64,000 nucleotides of DNA from Limnephilus marmoratus. Taxonomy: Eukaryota; Arthropoda; Insecta; Trichoptera; Limnephilidae. Below are positions 41,640-54,383 of the stretch, in pieces. Within the stretch, counting starts at the first letter, position 1, and the number at the start of each line of letters is the position of its first letter. Below the pieces are notes generated by a model. It was not told the DNA's origin. It saw nothing but the letters and a program-made list of their open reading frames with translations, and searched no databases. Where the stretch lies: assembly GCA_917880885.1 (NCBI GenBank), contig OU862913.1:2418001-2482000 (forward strand), in the 5' to 3' direction. Position numbers and translations under genes: made by a program.

Positions 41640-41800
41640 ATCCAATCAGTCCAAATTCCGTAAACATTGTCGATGCGCTGCTGTACCTTCTGAAGCCTAA
41701 TATAACTCTGCAGGTTTCATTATATTGGATCTGGAGTCGTTCCATCGAACTGATTACGTAGTAGCACCATGATTGTACATAGTACAAAGTGCATTGAAAG
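41640..41800 (-). pseudogene. RT C-terminal relic beside the minisatellite
   Basis: The minus strand reads SSMERLQIQYNETCRVILGF, RRYSSASTMFTEFGL, IGFAGLLRHR. This resembles the LQ-x2-YN-x-A-CR-x-ILG ... RY(T/S)S region near the end of several LINE RTs (LOA/I/Jockey style). The frame then runs into the minisatellite. Nothing upstream of the thumb is preserved. Confidence 0.5.
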
Positions 41801-42629
41801 ATGTTGATGCAATTTTATGCTTTTTATTTAGAAGTACAAAGTATTCTCTCTAGTAATAGGTTAGTTTTCTTCCTACGGTAAAATGCATCTCTTGCAATAT
41901 ATCCCCTGATAGCAGGTAGTATCAGCAGTTTCCCATTTAATTGCCACCGTTACAGTGTTCTCAGCTAACAATAGAGCATCGATACTGTTTTACTTGCATT
42001 CATTATTGGTACCAACCACCCACGGAGGGTTTACTTCCCAATTAGCTGATTATGCAGCAGACAGACTGAATGCACCATTTATTCTATATTTGGTCACTCA
42101 AAACATTGGACTAGAATATGTTGAATCGAATAGGAGAAATAATGTTCGAGTAGAATAGCCTCATAAATCGCTCATGATGATTTTTATTCACTTTATACCC
42201 ATTTAATCACAGGATACCAACTTTGTTCCACCTCCCACATGTATCATATAAATCAATTGTATTTATATCGAAAACTCAACGCTTTATATTCAAATCTAGA
42301 GTTTGACTATAGAGAAATTTAAATGTGTACCTATATGGAATCAAAATTTCAGATAAAAATTTGAGAAGAATGTGTAAAATTTCAAGAATTTTTTAAAAAT
42401 TTTTTTTTTTATGAAACGATGAAAACCTGGGGTGATAATAACGTTTCTTATATACTTGCCTAGTAAAAAATATATGTGTTTTATTTTTTTTTATTTTCGT
42501 TTTCGGTAATTTTAGTTGAAAAAACGTAAACTGAGCCATTTTTAAAACTTTAGGTTCGTATTAAAAAATTTAATAATTCTAAAATTACATTTTTATTTCC
42601 CATAATAACATTTGTAAACATATTTCATT
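41801..42629. other. Unassigned AT-rich DNA
   Basis: A 67-codon plus frame (41955-42158) is not recognised. Otherwise nothing. Confidence 0.4.
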
Positions 42630-43495
42630 ACGTTTCAATCACAAAAGGTGTCAAGCAAGGCTGCGTAATGTCACCATGGTTATTCAATCTATACATGGAT
42701 AATTGTATGCAAGAATTGAAAGAGGTGGGATTGGGCGCGAAATTGAGTAATCTGAAAGTATGTTGCCTGTTGTATGCTGATGATGCGGTGCTGATTTCTA
42801 ACACTATGGAAGATCTACAGTCTCTCGTATCTAGGATGAACGAAGTATGTATGAAGAATGAGTTAATGATGAATGTAAGTAAGTCTAAAGTCATGGTGTT
42901 TGAAAGAGAGAGTACGAAAACAGTATGCAACATAGTTGTGAATGATGAATACTTGGAGCAGGTGGACGAGTTTGTGTATCTGGGTAGTATGTTTACGAGA
43001 GATGGGAAGTCTGAAAGAGATATTGAAAGAAGGGTGAATGCCGGTAACTCCATGGAAGGATGAAAGTAAACTGAATGCTGTTGAAATGAGATCCCTGAGA
43101 CGTATGTGTGGTAAAACAATGTATGATCGCGTGAGAAATGTGGATATCCGCAAAGAATGTAAGGCTGATGTAAGCATAATGAGTAAGATTAAGAAAGGGA
43201 CCCTCAGATAATTTGGGCATGTAGAGCGAATGAACGAAGGAAGTAGTGTAAGAAGAATATACGACGCGAATGTGAATGGTAGAAGAAGTCGGGGACGCCC
43301 GAGGAAGACATGGCACGATCAAGTGAATCAGATACTTGAGTCGGGTCATGTCAAAAGTCAGAATAATAGAAGAGAATGTATGAGACGATGTATGAATGTG
43401 AGTGAGGCAAAGAGTGTGTGCCAAGACCGAGTTGTATGGCGGTCCGTCCTCTCTGCCTACCCCTGCGGAGAAACGGCGTGATGGTTAGTTAGTTA
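42630..43495 (+). mobile_element. RTE-type LINE, truncated and internally deleted
   Basis: Starts within the RT at VSITKGVKQGCVMSPWLFNL and ends with GTGATGGTTAGTTAGTTAGT, a simple TTAG-type tail typical of RTE elements. The coding part is described separately. The 3' end matches the stub at 2771-2888. Confidence 0.85.
42640..43481 (+). pseudogene. RTE-type reverse transcriptase, C-terminal half
   Basis: Conserved RT pieces occur in order: KGVKQGCVMSPWLFNLYMDN, CLLYADDAVLIS (catalytic YADD), NELMMNVSKSKVMVFERES, EQVDEFVYLGSMFTRDGK and DIERRVNAGN. At about 43045-43055 the family's next ~35 residues (the region around YGSE-W) are missing. A shifted frame resumes at DESKLNAVEMRSLRRMCG. A TAA at about 43212 interrupts FGHVERM, after which RGRPRKTWHDQVNQIL, MRRCMNVSEAKSVCQDR, VVWRSVLSAYPCGE follow to the TGA at 43481. 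The element is inactive through truncation, deletion and a stop. The endonuclease is absent. Confidence 0.85.
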
Positions 43496-43953
43496 GTTTC
43501 AAAAACAGTTTTAGTTTTTCAGAAATATTCCATTTATTTGAAATTTGTAAAAAGAGGAAATATTTTGACCTTACTTAGAGATGAAAACTTAAAACCGTAA
43601 AAAACAGGTTTAATTAGTAATCTTGCTCTTGTTCTAATTCCCTTCAACTTTTATTCACATCTAGAGTGGAAAAAACAGAACACTGTTTAAATAAGAATTA
43701 AAGTATAGCTCTGTCGGCCATGGGAGAAGGAGAGTTATGATGATGGAAGGAAAATAAACGAGGAAATGGGAGAAGTAGGGGATAATAGCAAAACGCCATC
43801 TGTTAATTACACCTCGAGCTATAACTTACATTCTCACGTGGTTTACGACACGTGCTAACTCAAATTTTAGATAACCACAATAACAACCTACATATGTACC
43901 TATATCAAGATTTTTTCTCGTGTTTCGCTTTTGAACAAGAAAAATGTAGTAGA
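43496..43953. other. Unassigned DNA
   Basis: No recognised feature. Confidence 0.45.
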
Positions 43954-44393
43954 TGTTAATATCTATGTAGTTTTAATGTCTCTCCACAGATGTCGTTAGG
44001 TAGTTATTTATTATTTATTTCATTACACAAAAATATTTCAAAATAACTGTAGACAACAAAACTATGCATGTTCTACATAGTTTTAACGTGTCTCAACAAA
44101 GGTATATAAGTTGTACAATATGAGAGAAAACTGTCGTTCGTTAATGTCTAAAATCCGAACTGTTACGAAGATAGTCGATCATGACCGATCTATAGACGGG
44201 CACCTTCAGTGAGCATTTCTCTTGCTCCAGATTATCACAGAGCATCATTTAGTACGAGTTAAGACCAGTTAGATATTCATTTTGATTGGGAACATAATAA
44301 ACACGACACTTAATCTAAACAAATCGAAGTATTATTGAAACTCCCGATCATCAGAGTTGTATTTTTCATCAGAGAAAACAACAATACACTACA
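43954..44393 (+). mobile_element. LTR-like repeat L, copy B
   Basis: Starts TGTTAATATCTATGTAG and ends AACAATACACTACA. It contains TATATAAG (44104), GACCGATCTATAGACGGGCA, CAGTTAGATATTCATTTTGA, AATAAACACG and AAACTCCCGATCATCAGA. Flanks GTAGA and GAAGA differ at one base and may be a decayed 5 bp target duplication. A ~75 bp insertion at about 43997-44070 is absent from copies A and C. Confidence 0.7.
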
Positions 44394-47300
44394 GAAGAAA
44401 TTAAACATGTTATTTTGTTCACAGTTCTAACTAAAAAAAGGTAGAAATGCAAATGCTTGCATTGAAGCATCTCTAAATAAAACCTAACAGAATTTCTGAA
44501 GAGAAAAAACTATGAATATTTCATGACATTTTCTCGTACAGAGGTCTACAATTTTTCACCTTACTTATTCAACAGTTTTGCATTATGCTGAATTCTTAAA
44601 GAATACAAAATTGCAACATTTTCTAAGCAACTTCTGCAATGTTTGCAATAAGCAAACAATAAAACGAGAGTTGCATTCTTAGACCGAAATACTGAAGTAA
44701 TTTTATGAATTTTTCAATTTGCGAGCTGCATTTCAATTGTAAAGGAACGAAAATATTTTCACAGTTTATGTGCTGATCAGTGAAATCGTGGTAATATTTT
44801 CACATAAATGTGAATGCGTTCAAAAAGTGGTCTAATGTGAGATAAGGAGAAAATGTTTTCATGGTCGAATGTAAGACCGCAAGAGATACTAAACTGGCAG
44901 ATAAATTTCCGGTGACCCCGTCTTACAAGTGCCGGGGGAAATTGGAAATATCAAACTGCCTATTGGAACATAATATCCCAATATTTTTAAAACATTTCGA
45001 ATGTAGAATTTTCTCGTCAGTACCGCATTTACAGAAAAAGTTAGTTGAAGTATATTTGACCATCTAAAAGCTATTTCCCTTAAATGGTTGGAGCAGGAAT
45101 ACACATACATTCCATTTCACCATGGGACAGACAGAGACCTTGTAGGACCACCCCATCTATAGATCTATACTGTGATAGCGTTACCCACCACCAGTGTTTC
45201 ATTTTTTTTAATATCTCGATAAAACATATCATAGAGAATATTACAAATTAAAATGGCATGGGGGCAGTTTTACTATTTTGTTACATGCGTCAAAATATTA
45301 TTGTTAAAGTGCCTATAAGTGACATTGAATATGTCAACGGTCAATGCAAAATCGTTAAGCACTTGAGTTGCTCTGTTTATTGGTGCGTTCTGTTAGGCAG
45401 AAGTCGTCGCTTTCGGGGCATAAAAAAGTGCGTATGATCTCTCACGAGATTACGTGTTAGGGGAATATAAGTTATCCTCATGCAACATAAATGGATTGAG
45501 TATAGTACCAGAGATTAAGTTTTAAAAAATGTGTACCCGAAAATATTTTTAGGCGGGTTTCTTAGCTGTTAAAATCTACCATTCCTGTTAAGACAAGAAT
45601 GGATACAGGAATGGATAGTATTAACATATACAGTAATGTATAAACCTTTTTTGTACTTTTTTCTATTTCTGGTACATGGTTTTATTCAGAAGAGGCCCAA
45701 ATAATGGAGCTATATTCCAGGATGCTACGAACAAAGAATTCATATGTTCTCCGTAATGTATGTATTGCAATTCCACTAATAAATGATCTCACATTACAAG
45801 GAACAAATCCAAGCATCCAAGAGATAATGTCAGATATGTGGGTTTTGAAAGTCATCCTCTTCTGCCCCCCACCGGGACTAGAGAAGGAAATGAATTGAAA
45901 ATATTATTCGAGTAATAGAACAGATAATGTTTCACAGGAAAATACTGTCTTTCTGTTTAAATATCGTATGTAGTTCTATTGTTTTGGTGAAATTATTATT
46001 AGTAAGTGCTTCACGTCCCGGCCGTGTGAAATTCCCAGATTAAGGACATAGTTTGCATTTCCCTTGTAGTCTGTGGCAAGCTGGGATTGTGTTTCGTACA
46101 TCCTGTAGCTCCAACATTTAACAGAGCAATATTCCATTTAATTTCGTATTCCACACAATCACATCACAACTCACAAACAGTACTTGGTATTTATATGATA
46201 ATCACAGGAAGAATGGTCTGCACTGTATTACGTATGATATAACTGATTGAATAATCAGGTGAACGTATGGTGGTTCCAATAATCGCACATAATTCTTATA
46301 ATGGTAACACTGCGACGAGCGCAGACGAGCCTGTTCATTGATTGCAGTTCCGAACCATTCACATTAGTTTCCATTCAGTGTCGTACTTCGTATCCTTATG
46401 ACAATCAATTATAATCGGTAATAATGTCGGTGTATTTAGTAAATCAATCTCTGCTACTTCAAGCCTTTAATCAATACCTCCCTCAATAAGGTAATAGAGT
46501 CAAACACACACACCCACATATTCATTTTTATATGCATTCGATAACAATTAACGTAAATGTCACATAATGATAGAAGAGTTGGAAATGTAACTTGATTTTA
46601 ACGCTAAATTCAGGGATAACTAACTAACCAAGCGTTCGAAATTAATTGAAGTACGCGGCTAGCGTCCGGGATTTCTGTGGGTCCGGTTTGGAAGTTTCCC
46701 GCCCTTGTTAAAAACATCACCCCACGATTTTTAATATGAAAACAAATAAACTGTTCACACTATTATAGAGCCTTTAAAGTTATAACCCATATATAATGGT
46801 TTATTCAATATTTTTTGGATTCATAAAAAAATTTCGCACGAATTCTGCGTACTTTAAAATTGGCGTACAAAGTTACAAATTGGAATAAATTAAAATATTA
46901 TGACTTCTTTATGTTTTCTTAGCCTAATTAATAATCACGGATATAAATTTTAATTCGAAGATGCATTTTTTTAATATGTAACACATTATCAATGATTTCT
47001 AATAAAAAATATTTCAAAAAGTTTGATTCACTTGTCAACGTCAAATAATTCAGAAGAGATGAGAGATATCTTTGACATCGAAAATCATTGTTAAAAATAA
47101 TCCTTGTGATTAATTGAAGTATACAATGCGAAGCAACTTTTGAAATAATTCCAATAGATGTTTAAAATATCTTTTCAAATTGGTCACATTTTGGCCAGAG
47201 AACGCTCGAGGGTGTTTGCAAATTGGTCAATATATGGTCAAAAACGCTCCAGTGGATGAGATGATACCATCATGCATCTCCCCAACTCATTGGCTTTACA

Positions 47301-48941
47301 ACTTATTGGCTTTTGTCTTTGTTATGCATACAATCGCTGTAAGAATTATATTTTATTTTGAATAATTGAATTATGTTGTGAATGAATTGTTTTCTATTAG
47401 AAGCCTATAAAGTATATTTAACGTAGAACTTTTCAGTGCGAGAATGGAGAGTTTTTTAAACAAATGAAAATATTGATTTATTCAATATGCGGAATGGAAA
47501 CACATGAAAATATTAATATTCCGATTGGTTATTTTCGTTTGTGATAATTTATTCAGGCGGCCTGAGAGGAAATCTTTAATGAAATATTTTGAATTTTCTG
47601 GCGTAATTTTATTTGATCGCCCCCTCAGGCATATTCATTAATTTATGAAGCATATGTTCTACATTATCTTGCGGTAGGTTTATTGAGTATTGGAGAAAAT
47701 AACAAGTCATATTTTATAACAAAAAATACACTTACAGGTTTTCCTCAAGGGCGTGGATTGCGATTTGATAAGATTTGAAAGAAAAATGCAATAACATTGT
47801 ATTAAAGCTCTTTTCTTTATCTTTATAGAGAATCATTACAAAAAGCAAATGTGCAATCTACGGGAATGGTTCTGTCCAGTTCGTGCAATGAATGGTAATA
47901 TCTATAGCAATGGTCAGCGGAATAGTTCCTTTGATAACAACCATTCCCCCTAATGACCAAATCGGCTGCAAGTTGTTGTTCCTATAACTCACTACTCATA
48001 CAGCACACTAACTTCACACTCCACATTCAATTCTCAAATAAAGCAAAGCAGCGCAAGTTTTGTCCTCCGTGAGAAATTTATCTGTGTTGTATCTTTTGTA
48101 TTAATCCACACACTTGCGGTGGTCGATAAAGGGGACACTCAGAATCCGCAGTTCTTCGGCAAGCTACTTCGTTTCCGTTTCCCCCCAGCCTGCAAACTGC
48201 AATCAATACAAACACAATCATTCGATGGAAGCCACCATTTCAGTTGTGTAAAGAAGTATCACAGAGAACATAAGAAGTGTCTGTGTTTCCTATGACATTC
48301 GAAGACAACGTTAGAGTGGATTATTTTATATTCTAGCATTTAGGGCCAAACTGTCTACGATACTGACAATGGGGATGAATATTTATATTTCTATTTATTG
48401 AAAATTGACAGCAGATCTTAAAATAAATTTATTGTTATAATTAAAAAGTTAACTACACCAATAATTATGAACTTTCCACCGATGATATCGAAAGACGGAA
48501 GTATGACAATTGACAGTTTAAGACCTCAGAAGATAACGTTTCAATTTGAGGTAGAATTTTATTTAAAGTTTTTCATTTGTAACAGAAGACACAAAATACT
48601 TTGTTTACATTCCCACCAACTTTCTTCACTGGAATATGGCCACAGGCAATCAATGGGGGATGTTTTATAGCACACGAGGATTATTCGAAAAAAACAGAAA
48701 AGAAATTCCTTGAAGGACTTAAATGTGACATAAAAATATTTTAATGTTTTGAATTTTCCGATATAAAAGTGCTGTTGTTTCACTTCAACTGAACAACATA
48801 AAATATCTAACGCCAGTACTGTGATACTGATAAACAATTCGCGTGATCATAATATGTATTAAATTCACATTTATTCTGACTTAAATTCTTCTTGTGGAGA
48901 TTGGGCATCATCGCTTCTAGTACTGATTAAACGAATAATGG
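44394..48941. other. Long unassigned stretch
   Basis: This is the longest region in the window where I recognise no element. Frames are at most 92 codons (for example 44861-45067 plus, 45704-45898 plus, 47180-47365 plus, 48559-48837 minus), without family signatures or splice context. The sequence is uniformly AT-rich, with a slightly GC-richer patch near 46310-46360. It may be intron or unique intergenic DNA. Confidence 0.5.
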
Positions 48942-49318
48942 ATTTTTTTTTTTTTTTACAATAATAATATAATAATATGTTACATTATGTTACACTATAA
49001 GGTTTTATGGTTACCCAATTAGTAGAGAAATATTCTCGGGTCTAATTGGTGAGCTAGTCTAAGTACTTATATTTAGAACTTTACAAAAATGAAAATAAAA
49101 TACTGTAAGATATTACAAAAAATTTTACAATTAGAAAAATACATATAATAGGCAACAGATTATATCTGAAAATCATCGATACCAATAAGATAATCTCTTG
49201 CTTATCTGTAAAAATACAATGCGAGTTTTTTTTTAAATTTATGATAGTTTTTCTCACTTTTTATTGCATTGGGTAATTCGTTATATAGCTTCGCTATCTC
49301 TTGAAATTACTTTGTTTC
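48942..49318 (-). mobile_element. CR1-group LINE, short 3' end
   Basis: On the minus strand the last ~30 codons of ORF2 (YNELPNAIKSEKNYHKFKKK, LALYFYR, stop at 49204-49202) are followed by ~240 bp of AT-rich 3' UTR and a poly(A) (T-run 48942-48957). The FNxLP...F-x-x-x-L ending is common to CR1/Jockey-group ORF2s. 5' truncation is at about 49318. Confidence 0.65.
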
Positions 49319-50204
49319 TTGTTATTTTCTGAACCTTCTAAATAAATGCTGATTTTAATTTTCATGAATGTTTTTTATTGCTTACGAATTACAACTGCAC
49401 ATCGACTGCAAATGCACTAGAAATGATTAGTACTAAAAATGAAGTAAGACGAAATGGTGGTTGCTGAAATGTGTAATAAAGCAAGGTACGCAAGGAAAGG
49501 GGATAAGCAATCACTGTGAAGGAACACTCGATACAACAGCAATATAGTCATACATAGTTCCATCGCGACTCGAGGTAATTATCGCCACAACAAAACGAAT
49601 GAGTACAAAACAATATTCTGTACTTCAGAGACGGTCAACATTATGAGCAAATGCCTTGTTAGAATATTATTTCAACTCCCCAACACGATAACCAATTTAC
49701 TAAAACACAATACACAATGCCTTATTCCTTCCTTTGAATGAATCCACTGTTTTAATTAAAACGTGATTGTGTTCACAACAAAACCAACATCTTGCTTCCA
49801 AGGTAGTCTCAGAACTTCTTCAGTTTAAAAAAATGCACACGAATTTGTAATATTTTTCTTGCCATTGTTCCAAATATCAAATACTTTTCCAGCAAGGTGA
49901 TGTGTATGGAGAGGTGGGAACTGGATAAATGACATCTTGGTAGGAAAATAGCATATTCTCTTTTCAAAACAAAACACTTTGTGATATTTCGAACACCTTT
50001 ACTACAGAGAAAGATAACACTATGGCTATTGTTTAGGTGATTTAGTTTTAGCAGTATAAATGAATTAAAGAAAGGTCTAAATTTTCCTTGCCTTGGACCA
50101 GTTACCCTGTATTCTCTTTTCTGGATCCTATTTCTCTTATTTAACGAGTACAAGTTGGTCAGGAGAGCAAGGCAATTAAGTAGCAGAACAAGTTCCAGTT
50201 GGAA
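49319..50204. other. Unassigned DNA
   Basis: A 114-codon minus frame (49809-50153) has no recognised family. Confidence 0.4.
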
Positions 50205-50347
50205 GAACTTTTAGTTCTGCTAGTGACACTACTTTCCGTATAATATAAATATAACAATTTAATTAAATTAAATTTACGATTCGAACCCCTGACCTCCGGT
50301 TTCACAATCGAGGATCTTATCCCTGGATCACAGTGGCTGTTATTATA
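50205..50347 (-). mobile_element. SINE-A-like tRNA head, minus strand
   Basis: The minus strand reads CAGCCACTGTGATCCAGGGA, TAAGATCCTCGATTGTGAAA, CCGGAGGTCAGGGGTTCGAA. This has the GATC..GGGGTAAG..CTCGA..CCGGAGGT..GGGTTCGA order of SINE-A heads. The SINE-A body is absent, so it is 3'-truncated or a related family. Confidence 0.65.
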
Positions 50348-50764
50348 CTGACTCTATACTGAAATATCGATTATTCAATGGATCGTGACATTTCATGTTT
50401 AAAATTTTGGTACATTATTCCCTAATATTTGACTTCAATAACTTGTATGCACGATTACACATTGACCATCTGCCTATTAACCCAAAGCCGTCAGACTAAG
50501 CCCGCAGTTAATATCCTGATTGGTTTGTAGGGAATATTAATTATTTATAGACTGTCATCAATATGAAGTCCAATAAAGCTTCCAATATCAAAGCAATCAA
50601 CTCAATGTACCACTTAGTAATCGCTGTACGGAACTACCCATGAGCTATAAGAACATCCTGTAATGTACTTCACTCTAACTGCAGATATTAGCTGTTTTTT
50701 TAAGTGCATGAAATTATGATCTAATATTAATGAGATAACACTTTTATAATACGAATTACAATAT
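50348..50764. other. Unassigned DNA
   Basis: No recognised feature. Confidence 0.45.
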
Positions 50765-51410
50765 CAAAAATTGATCCCGAAAAATGATAACACGTGTGAT
50801 CAACAAGCGACCGTCAAGATACTCCTCCATTCATCTCTTCATCGAGTGTAATGTCTTAAATATAAGTACGTCAACTCCATCTAAAATTTATGCTCACACA
50901 TTTATTATACAAATACAAAAAAAACGCTTTTATAATATAAGCAGTTTAAGCACACTACCAGAAATACAACCAACTGATACTACAATGTACCTAAACTACA
51001 AAGACAATTTATCTAACCACTTACCTCCTAAAATCTTCAACCTCCTGATAACCTAAATACCGAATTCCGACTTCTTACTTTCAAAACACACATGACGCTT
51101 TAAAACCTTACATCTGCAATACATTTCAATCACAATACCCACAATTTTTTCAATCTAATTTCCCGACCTCCCCTTCATACGGTTCAAAAATCCGTATGTA
51201 ATTTTCCATATTTAATTACGATGTAAAATATTTATAACTTAATATGAATTGTATATTCTAATTACTATTAGTATCAAGAATATCATTTATAATTCCAATC
51301 TGTAAATTTCACCTGCCATTACACAGGGACATCCCTAGAACAAAGCGGGTGAAATAATACTAAAAAATATAACAAATGTACATAAAATTTAAAAATATAT
51401 ATATAAATCG
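50765..51410 (+). mobile_element. CR1-group LINE, 3' end
   Basis: An RT C-terminal frame is followed by a 3' UTR with a hairpin-like CACAGGGACATCCCTAGAAC area and an ATATATATA-rich end at about 51395-51408. The overall plan matches the LINE at 4.2-10.6 kb, but it is a different, 5'-truncated copy. Confidence 0.55.
50784..51056 (+). pseudogene. LINE ORF2, RT C-terminal fragment
   Basis: The frame MITRVINKRPSRYSSIHLFI ... FNVLNIS-like core ... IYAHTFIIQIQKK ... HLPPKIFNLLIT follows the CR1-group C-terminal layout (K-I-I-x-K-P ... LF-x-x-x-V-L-x-I ... LPPKIFN). It corresponds to residues ~870-960 of the ORF2 at 7061-10033. No catalytic core. Confidence 0.6.
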
Positions 51411-51864
51411 TGCTATGGGAGGTAAAGTGGATACAACGTCTTGCACGTTAACCAAATTTTACTTGCTTCAAATTCCCATTTCTTGGCGAATTAATAAAAC
51501 AGTGAACTAAGTATTCATATAAAAGTCACCTGTTTCCTGTTGCATATGTTTAACTTGTTTCTTATTTCGCACACATGTCAACGGAGAGCACTGATTTCAG
51601 ATTGGATTTGCCCAGCAGAGCATAATGCCGGGGAAACTGGTTTCAAGACGAAATAATAAACGCAATCTTATCTTCATCGATCAATTAATATGAAGATTTG
51701 ATTCCCATGGCGCTCCAACGAGTCTCCGTGTTCTAGTGATATTCTGTTTCCGCCTCAAGGGAATGTTATTTCAGAAGATTCTTTTGTTAGTCTTCATCAT
51801 TAACAAGCTATAATTTCCTGCCTGAGTTGATATCGATCGAACTTAGTCACTATATATCTGTTGA
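51411..51864. other. Unassigned DNA
   Basis: No recognised feature. Confidence 0.45.
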
Positions 51865-52204
51865 AGAACCATTTACTAACTGTTATTTATCTCTGAATGT
51901 CCTCTCCAGAGACTTTCGTTATTTATTGGTACTGGGACCAGTATTCTCCAGTACTACTCGTACAATATGCTTATTAAAAGACTTCGGTTCTTTGAATCAC
52001 AGTGACTGTTTATTGACGTATCGTTATTTATAAAAATACTCGTAGTTCAGAAAACTAATTTCCTTTCTAACTGAAAGTTAGGTTTTGTCTGCTATAATGA
52101 CTCTGCACACCTACCCTCGTTTACCTTCGGCACATAACGTTAACGAGACCATGTGACCCGAATAGGAATTTAAACTAAAGCAATGTGAGAACTAATTATG
52201 GACT
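51865..52204 (+). repeat. Dispersed repeat R1, copy C
   Basis: Longest R1 copy: TTTACTAACTGTTATTTATC, GACTTTCGTTATTTATTGGT, ACTGGGACCAGTATTCTCC, CACAGTGACTGTTTATTGAC, CTGAAAGTTAGGTTTTGTCT, AACGAGACCATGTGACCCGA. A SINE-B lies directly against its right end, so the repeat end is not visible. Confidence 0.75.
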
Positions 52205-52517
52205 AATTACCAGTACCATCGCCCCAAGAACCATTTATTGGATAACCCCTCTGCCATAGGTCTCCCCAAGTGGTTCGCTACGTTTGGTGACTAAACAAGG
52301 GTGCCCGGGTTCAAGGGGTGAGGATGTCTAGGTCTTGGAGGCAAATGCTTCTTTCCACCTGCTGAGTCCCCATCACTCATACCTTTTTTGCTTATCAGAA
52401 CTTTCTACCCTTCCCTTCCTTAAAGCGACCCCCCTAACAGCGTCCCATGGGATGACATGGGCCTTTAGGGAAATTTGTTTTTCTCAGGGCGTCCTGTGTG
52501 GAGCGAATATAAAAAAG
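52205..52517 (+). mobile_element. SINE-B copy with internal deletion
   Basis: Runs TACCAGTACCATCGCCCC, GAACCATTTATTGGATAACC, CCTCTGCCATAGGTCTCCCC, GGTGCCCGGGTTCAAGGGGT, GTCTAGGTCTTGGAGGCAAA, then jumps over ~120 bp to CCCATCACTCATACCTTTTT and the 3' end with CTCAGGGCGTCCTGTGTGGA and an A-run. Confidence 0.8.
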
Positions 52518-53284
52518 CCTTCGAAAGGCGTATTTTTTAAATAATTATTAACAGTCTCACGAATATTACACAGAGCTGTCAGTCATGCCACGTGTAGCTA
52601 CACGCAAATCAATGATGCTTCAATTCAAATTTCATCAGCACTGCATATGTAAAGCTCAATAACATTATTTATTTATAAATACGAACTTTCCACCAAATAT
52701 TTTTCTCCAATGATCAAAGATGGTAGACTTTTCGATTCCAATACACACTTAATTACAATTTTAGATGTCTGGAATATATCAATGAGTGTTGTGTTTATAC
52801 GGAGAAAATAAAATAAAGCCAATATTATTGTTTTATTTCTATATCTGTGCTCGGTGGAAATGACCGCCTAATTGCACTTAGTAAGAAAGCGCATTGTATG
52901 GCAGAGCAGTACCTACCCAGTAGCCGCTTCACGCGTCCTCTTCTTTGTCTTATTCATTATTAATTGGCGCTTATGCTACAGAGTTCAGTGTATATTGTAC
53001 ACCTAGTGGAGGAACATCCTGTAATAACAAGCTAATAAGGAAGTTCACCAATCTACATACAGAAATACAAAAGGCATTTTAATCTGCTTATTGTTTCGAC
53101 AAGGTAAATTTATGTTGATTTGGTAAAGTGTTTGTGGGCATTCTGTAGAAAATGTTACAACGAGATATCTCAGCGATTCTGATAAATATACCTACGAAAA
53201 ATCATTTCAAATTTCAAAGTATGTAATTGCAACACAAATGAAAAAGATCAGATTGATGCCATTTTGTTCGTTTATTGTAGGTAA
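52518..53284. other. Unassigned DNA
   Basis: No recognised feature. Sequence beyond the SINE-B is AT-rich. Confidence 0.45.
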
Positions 53285-54088
53285 TGTTTGTAAATACGTA
53301 TTTAGTTTCAATGTCTCTCAATAGATGTCGTTAGAATATGTAGTTATACGTCGATTCCGGAAGCGGAAATTCAATTTGGAAGGCGAGTATAGGTACCGTC
53401 GCCTCGGGAATATATTGGATAACCAACACCTCTACCATACCTAGGTTACACTAAGTGGCTCGCTATGTTGGGTAACTTAGCAGGGGTGCCCGGCTTCACG
53501 GGGTGAGGTTTGTCTAGGTCTTGGCGGCAAAAGCGTTTGACCACTCACTGCATGGCGGGCCGGATCAGGAAAGACTAATTCAGAGATTCATTCATAGAGA
53601 GATGGATTCATACGTCCGTCACTCGTCACATTGACCTCTAGATTCTTATCCACCCCTCGAACCTTTTTCCTTCTCAGAACATCCTCTGTTTCCAAATATG
53701 ACATGGGCCCTGAGGGAAATTGTGTAGATACCTCAGAGCCACCTGTGTGGAGCTATTGTAAAAAAGTATTTTTAAGGTGACTCAATAGGTGTCATTGGCA
53801 AGTATTATGCGATAGAGACAATTGTCGAACTTTTGGGTCTGATACCCAAACCGTTACGAAGACAGCCGATCATATCCGATCTACAGGTGAGCATCTTCAG
53901 TGAGCCCTTCCCCCAACGCAGATTAATAGAGAGCATCATTTAGAATGGACGTTAAGTCCAGTTAGATATTCAATGAAAATACGATACGATAATAAACAAG
54001 ACTCGTAATCTAGATGAACCGAAGTATTATTGAAAACTCCCGATCATCAGAATTGTATTGTTAATCAGAGGAAATATAGATCACCACA
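53285..54088 (+). mobile_element. LTR-like repeat L, copy C (interrupted)
   Basis: Begins TGTTTGTAAATACGTATTTA, then AGTTTCAATGTCTCTCAATA. It is interrupted by SINE-B and resumes at TTTTTAAGGTGACTCAATAG, continuing through GCCGATCATATCCGATCTAC, CAGTTAGATATTCAATGAAA, AATAAACAAG and AAACTCCCGATCATCAGAAT to TCACCACA. A target duplication is not apparent. Confidence 0.7.
53366..53767 (+). mobile_element. SINE-B copy, full length, inside LTR-like copy C
   Basis: Starts CAATTTGGAAGGCGAGTATA and runs through ATTGGATAACCAACACCTCT, AACTTAGCAGGGGTGCCCGG, TTGTCTAGGTCTTGGCGGCA, GATGGATTCATACGTCCGTC, GACATGGGCCCTGAGGGAAA and CACCTGTGTGGAGCTATTGT to an A-run at about 53761. It interrupts the LTR-like repeat between GTAGTTAT and GTATTTTTAAGG. 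The 3' segment with CCCTCCACACAGC is deleted. Confidence 0.85.
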
Positions 54089-54383
54089 TTATAGCAGGTT
54101 GACAGGTTGGTACGGAGTCAAAAAGTCATAGCAAGATGCCAAAACTAGAAGTCACATATTATAATATATACATAATAACTGAGGAATGCGTATTAGAAGT
54201 AAGAAGGTATGTTAGTGATATAAGATTAGTGCCAATCACCCACCCGTTGGATGTAGCACTAAACGTTTTCCTGACTTCCATTGCAATTAAAAAGTGCAAC
54301 ACTGAATGATGGATGACCCGTCATAAACTCTTATACCTATCTTACAGCCCTGCAGTAATTTGGCCGTCCAACTGATTTAAAGT
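54089..54383. other. Unassigned DNA
   Basis: No recognised feature. Confidence 0.4.

Noticed and set aside
41473..41787. 104-codon ORF with a repeated VTGHWSL motif as a repeat protein
   Set aside because: The repeat is the translation of the CCAGTGA minisatellite. Only the N-terminal part is meaningful, as an RT relic.
42628..43424. Long minus-strand ORFs (163, 104 and 143 codons)
   Set aside because: They are antisense shadows of the RTE reverse transcriptase fragment on the plus strand.
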